NCBI GenBank assembly: GCA_003427395.1 | Contig: BFEA01000112.1 | Coordinates: 2,359,353 to 2,397,911 of the forward strand | DNA: 38,559 nucleotides | Direction of reading: 5' to 3' | Origin: Chara braunii | Taxonomy: Eukaryota; Streptophyta; Charophyceae; Charales; Characeae | In this document: in pieces, positions 38,134 through 38,559 of the stretch | Layout: each line of letters starts with the position of its first letter | How positions within the stretch are numbered: position 1 is the first letter of the stretch | Made by a program: the position numbers and the translations under genes | Notes under the pieces: generated by a model | What the model saw: the letters and a program-made list of their open reading frames with translations, nothing else | What the model was told of the DNA's origin: nothing | Database searches by the model: none

Positions 38134-38559
38134 TGTTAGGAAAAACCCTCTCTCTCTCTCTCCTCTCTCTATCCGGGGGTCCTCCAACTCGGTCTCTCCC
38201 CTCCCCCTTCTTTCTCCTCCTACTGGTTTGGCCCCCTCCTCCCCCGCTAGCAGTCAGGGAGGGTCTAGAACTCGGCAATTTGTGGACTGACTGAAACGCG
38301 CGCTGGGCCCGACGACCGTTTTCCACCGATTGAGGACTGACTGTCACGAGCGTCGAGCACTAAGCCAGAGAAGCTTCAAACCCCATGTCCAGCTGCAATT
38401 TCACAACGGGCAAGCTCGGCCCGACGACCGTTTTTCAAAAAAAAGAAACACTGACTGAGGACTGACTGTCACGAGCACCTAACTCGAACCCAGAGAAACT
38501 TCGAACCCCATGCCCCACTGCAATTTCACAAAGGGCTAGCTCGGCCCGACGACCGTTTT
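38134..38559 (-). repeat. 5' LTR of the giant element, partial (runs off the window)
   Basis: It starts TGTTAGGAAAAACCC on the plus strand and aligns base for base with 20074-20500 apart from a few indels in the CT run and about 18-20 substitutions. It includes the first A and B monomers of the LTR tandem array. The remainder, including promoter and outer edge, lies beyond 38559. Confidence 0.9.

Larger units (their letters stand above)
20074..38559 (-). mobile_element. Giant Ty3/gypsy-type LTR retrotransposon with a multi-ORF region 5' of gag (5' LTR truncated by window end)
   Basis: Reading leftward: partial 5' LTR (38559-38134), tRNA-Asp primer-binding site, leader, about eleven unknown ORFs, gag-protease, pol with RT, RNase H and integrase, then a 3' LTR ending at 20074. 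The direct repeats 20074-20500 and 38134-38559 match with roughly 18-20 substitutions by eye (about 4%), so this copy is not very recent. At more than 18.4 kb it is far longer than an ordinary Ty3/gypsy element (usually 5-10 kb). The RT motif FLDDFP and the integrase style recall gypsy lineages known to me mainly from fungi, which is inference from memory. Confidence 0.85.

Noticed and set aside
38078-38294. Plus-strand frames in the 5' LTR that also occur near 20090-20227
   Set aside because: Shared only because the two LTRs are repeats; Ser/Pro low complexity from CT-rich DNA.
20074-38559. Classifying the giant element as Ogre/Tat from its size and tRNA-Asp primer
   Set aside because: Pol motifs (FLDDFP, single RNase H before integrase) do not clearly match that lineage; a tree is needed.

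Overview
The window looks like repeat-rich nuclear DNA of a plant-lineage eukaryote. The clues are Ty3/gypsy LTR retrotransposons, LINE fragments, long homopolymer and (CT)n tracts, and a primer-binding site matching plant tRNA-Asp. A streptophyte alga or early land plant would fit, but this is inference and I cannot name the species. I see no intact single-copy host gene, no rRNA or tRNA gene and no CRISPR array. There is one 710-base assembly gap (22173-22882) and many single ambiguous bases.

Layout. 1-8200: old repeats. These include a run of stem-loops (121-302), two copies of an LTR-like repeat (875-1216 and 6790-7098), two LINE remnants on the + strand (a zinc-knuckle piece at 1378-1518 and an RT C-terminal piece at 5307-5792), a 50-bp perfect tandem duplication, and a family of ~80-bp repeats. 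8209-14065: a decayed Ty3/gypsy chromovirus on the - strand (gag, protease, RT, RNase H, integrase, chromodomain). 14100-20073: non-coding repeat DNA with a hairpin cluster, a five-copy 123-bp tandem array and an irregular array of a ~25-bp motif.

20074 to the window end: one very large Ty3/gypsy element on the - strand. Its 3' LTR starts at 20074, and a matching partial 5' LTR runs from 38134 off the window, so the visible part exceeds 18.4 kb. Directly inside the 5' LTR is a primer-binding site for tRNA-Asp. Gag-protease (31366-28014) overlaps pol in the -1 frame at a slippery heptamer. Pol (28092-24837) carries RT, RNase H, an HHCC/DDE integrase and a GPY-like C-terminus.

The exceptional part lies between the primer-binding site and gag: about 6 kb holding a head-to-tail series of about eleven small ORFs of unknown function, all on the element's coding strand. 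Two are tandem paralogues of ~120 codons (D1, D2). Four are tandem paralogues of ~230-250 codons (U1-U4). Neighbouring ORFs join by overlapping stop/start codons (ATGA twice, an 8-nt overlap, ~20-nt overlaps, 4-nt and 8-nt gaps), an arrangement more like a phage or polycistronic viral genome than a eukaryotic retrotransposon. The LTRs differ by roughly 4% by eye, and the frames carry scattered stops (mostly TGA) and small frameshifts, so this copy is decayed; a consensus from other copies would be needed to define the original proteins.
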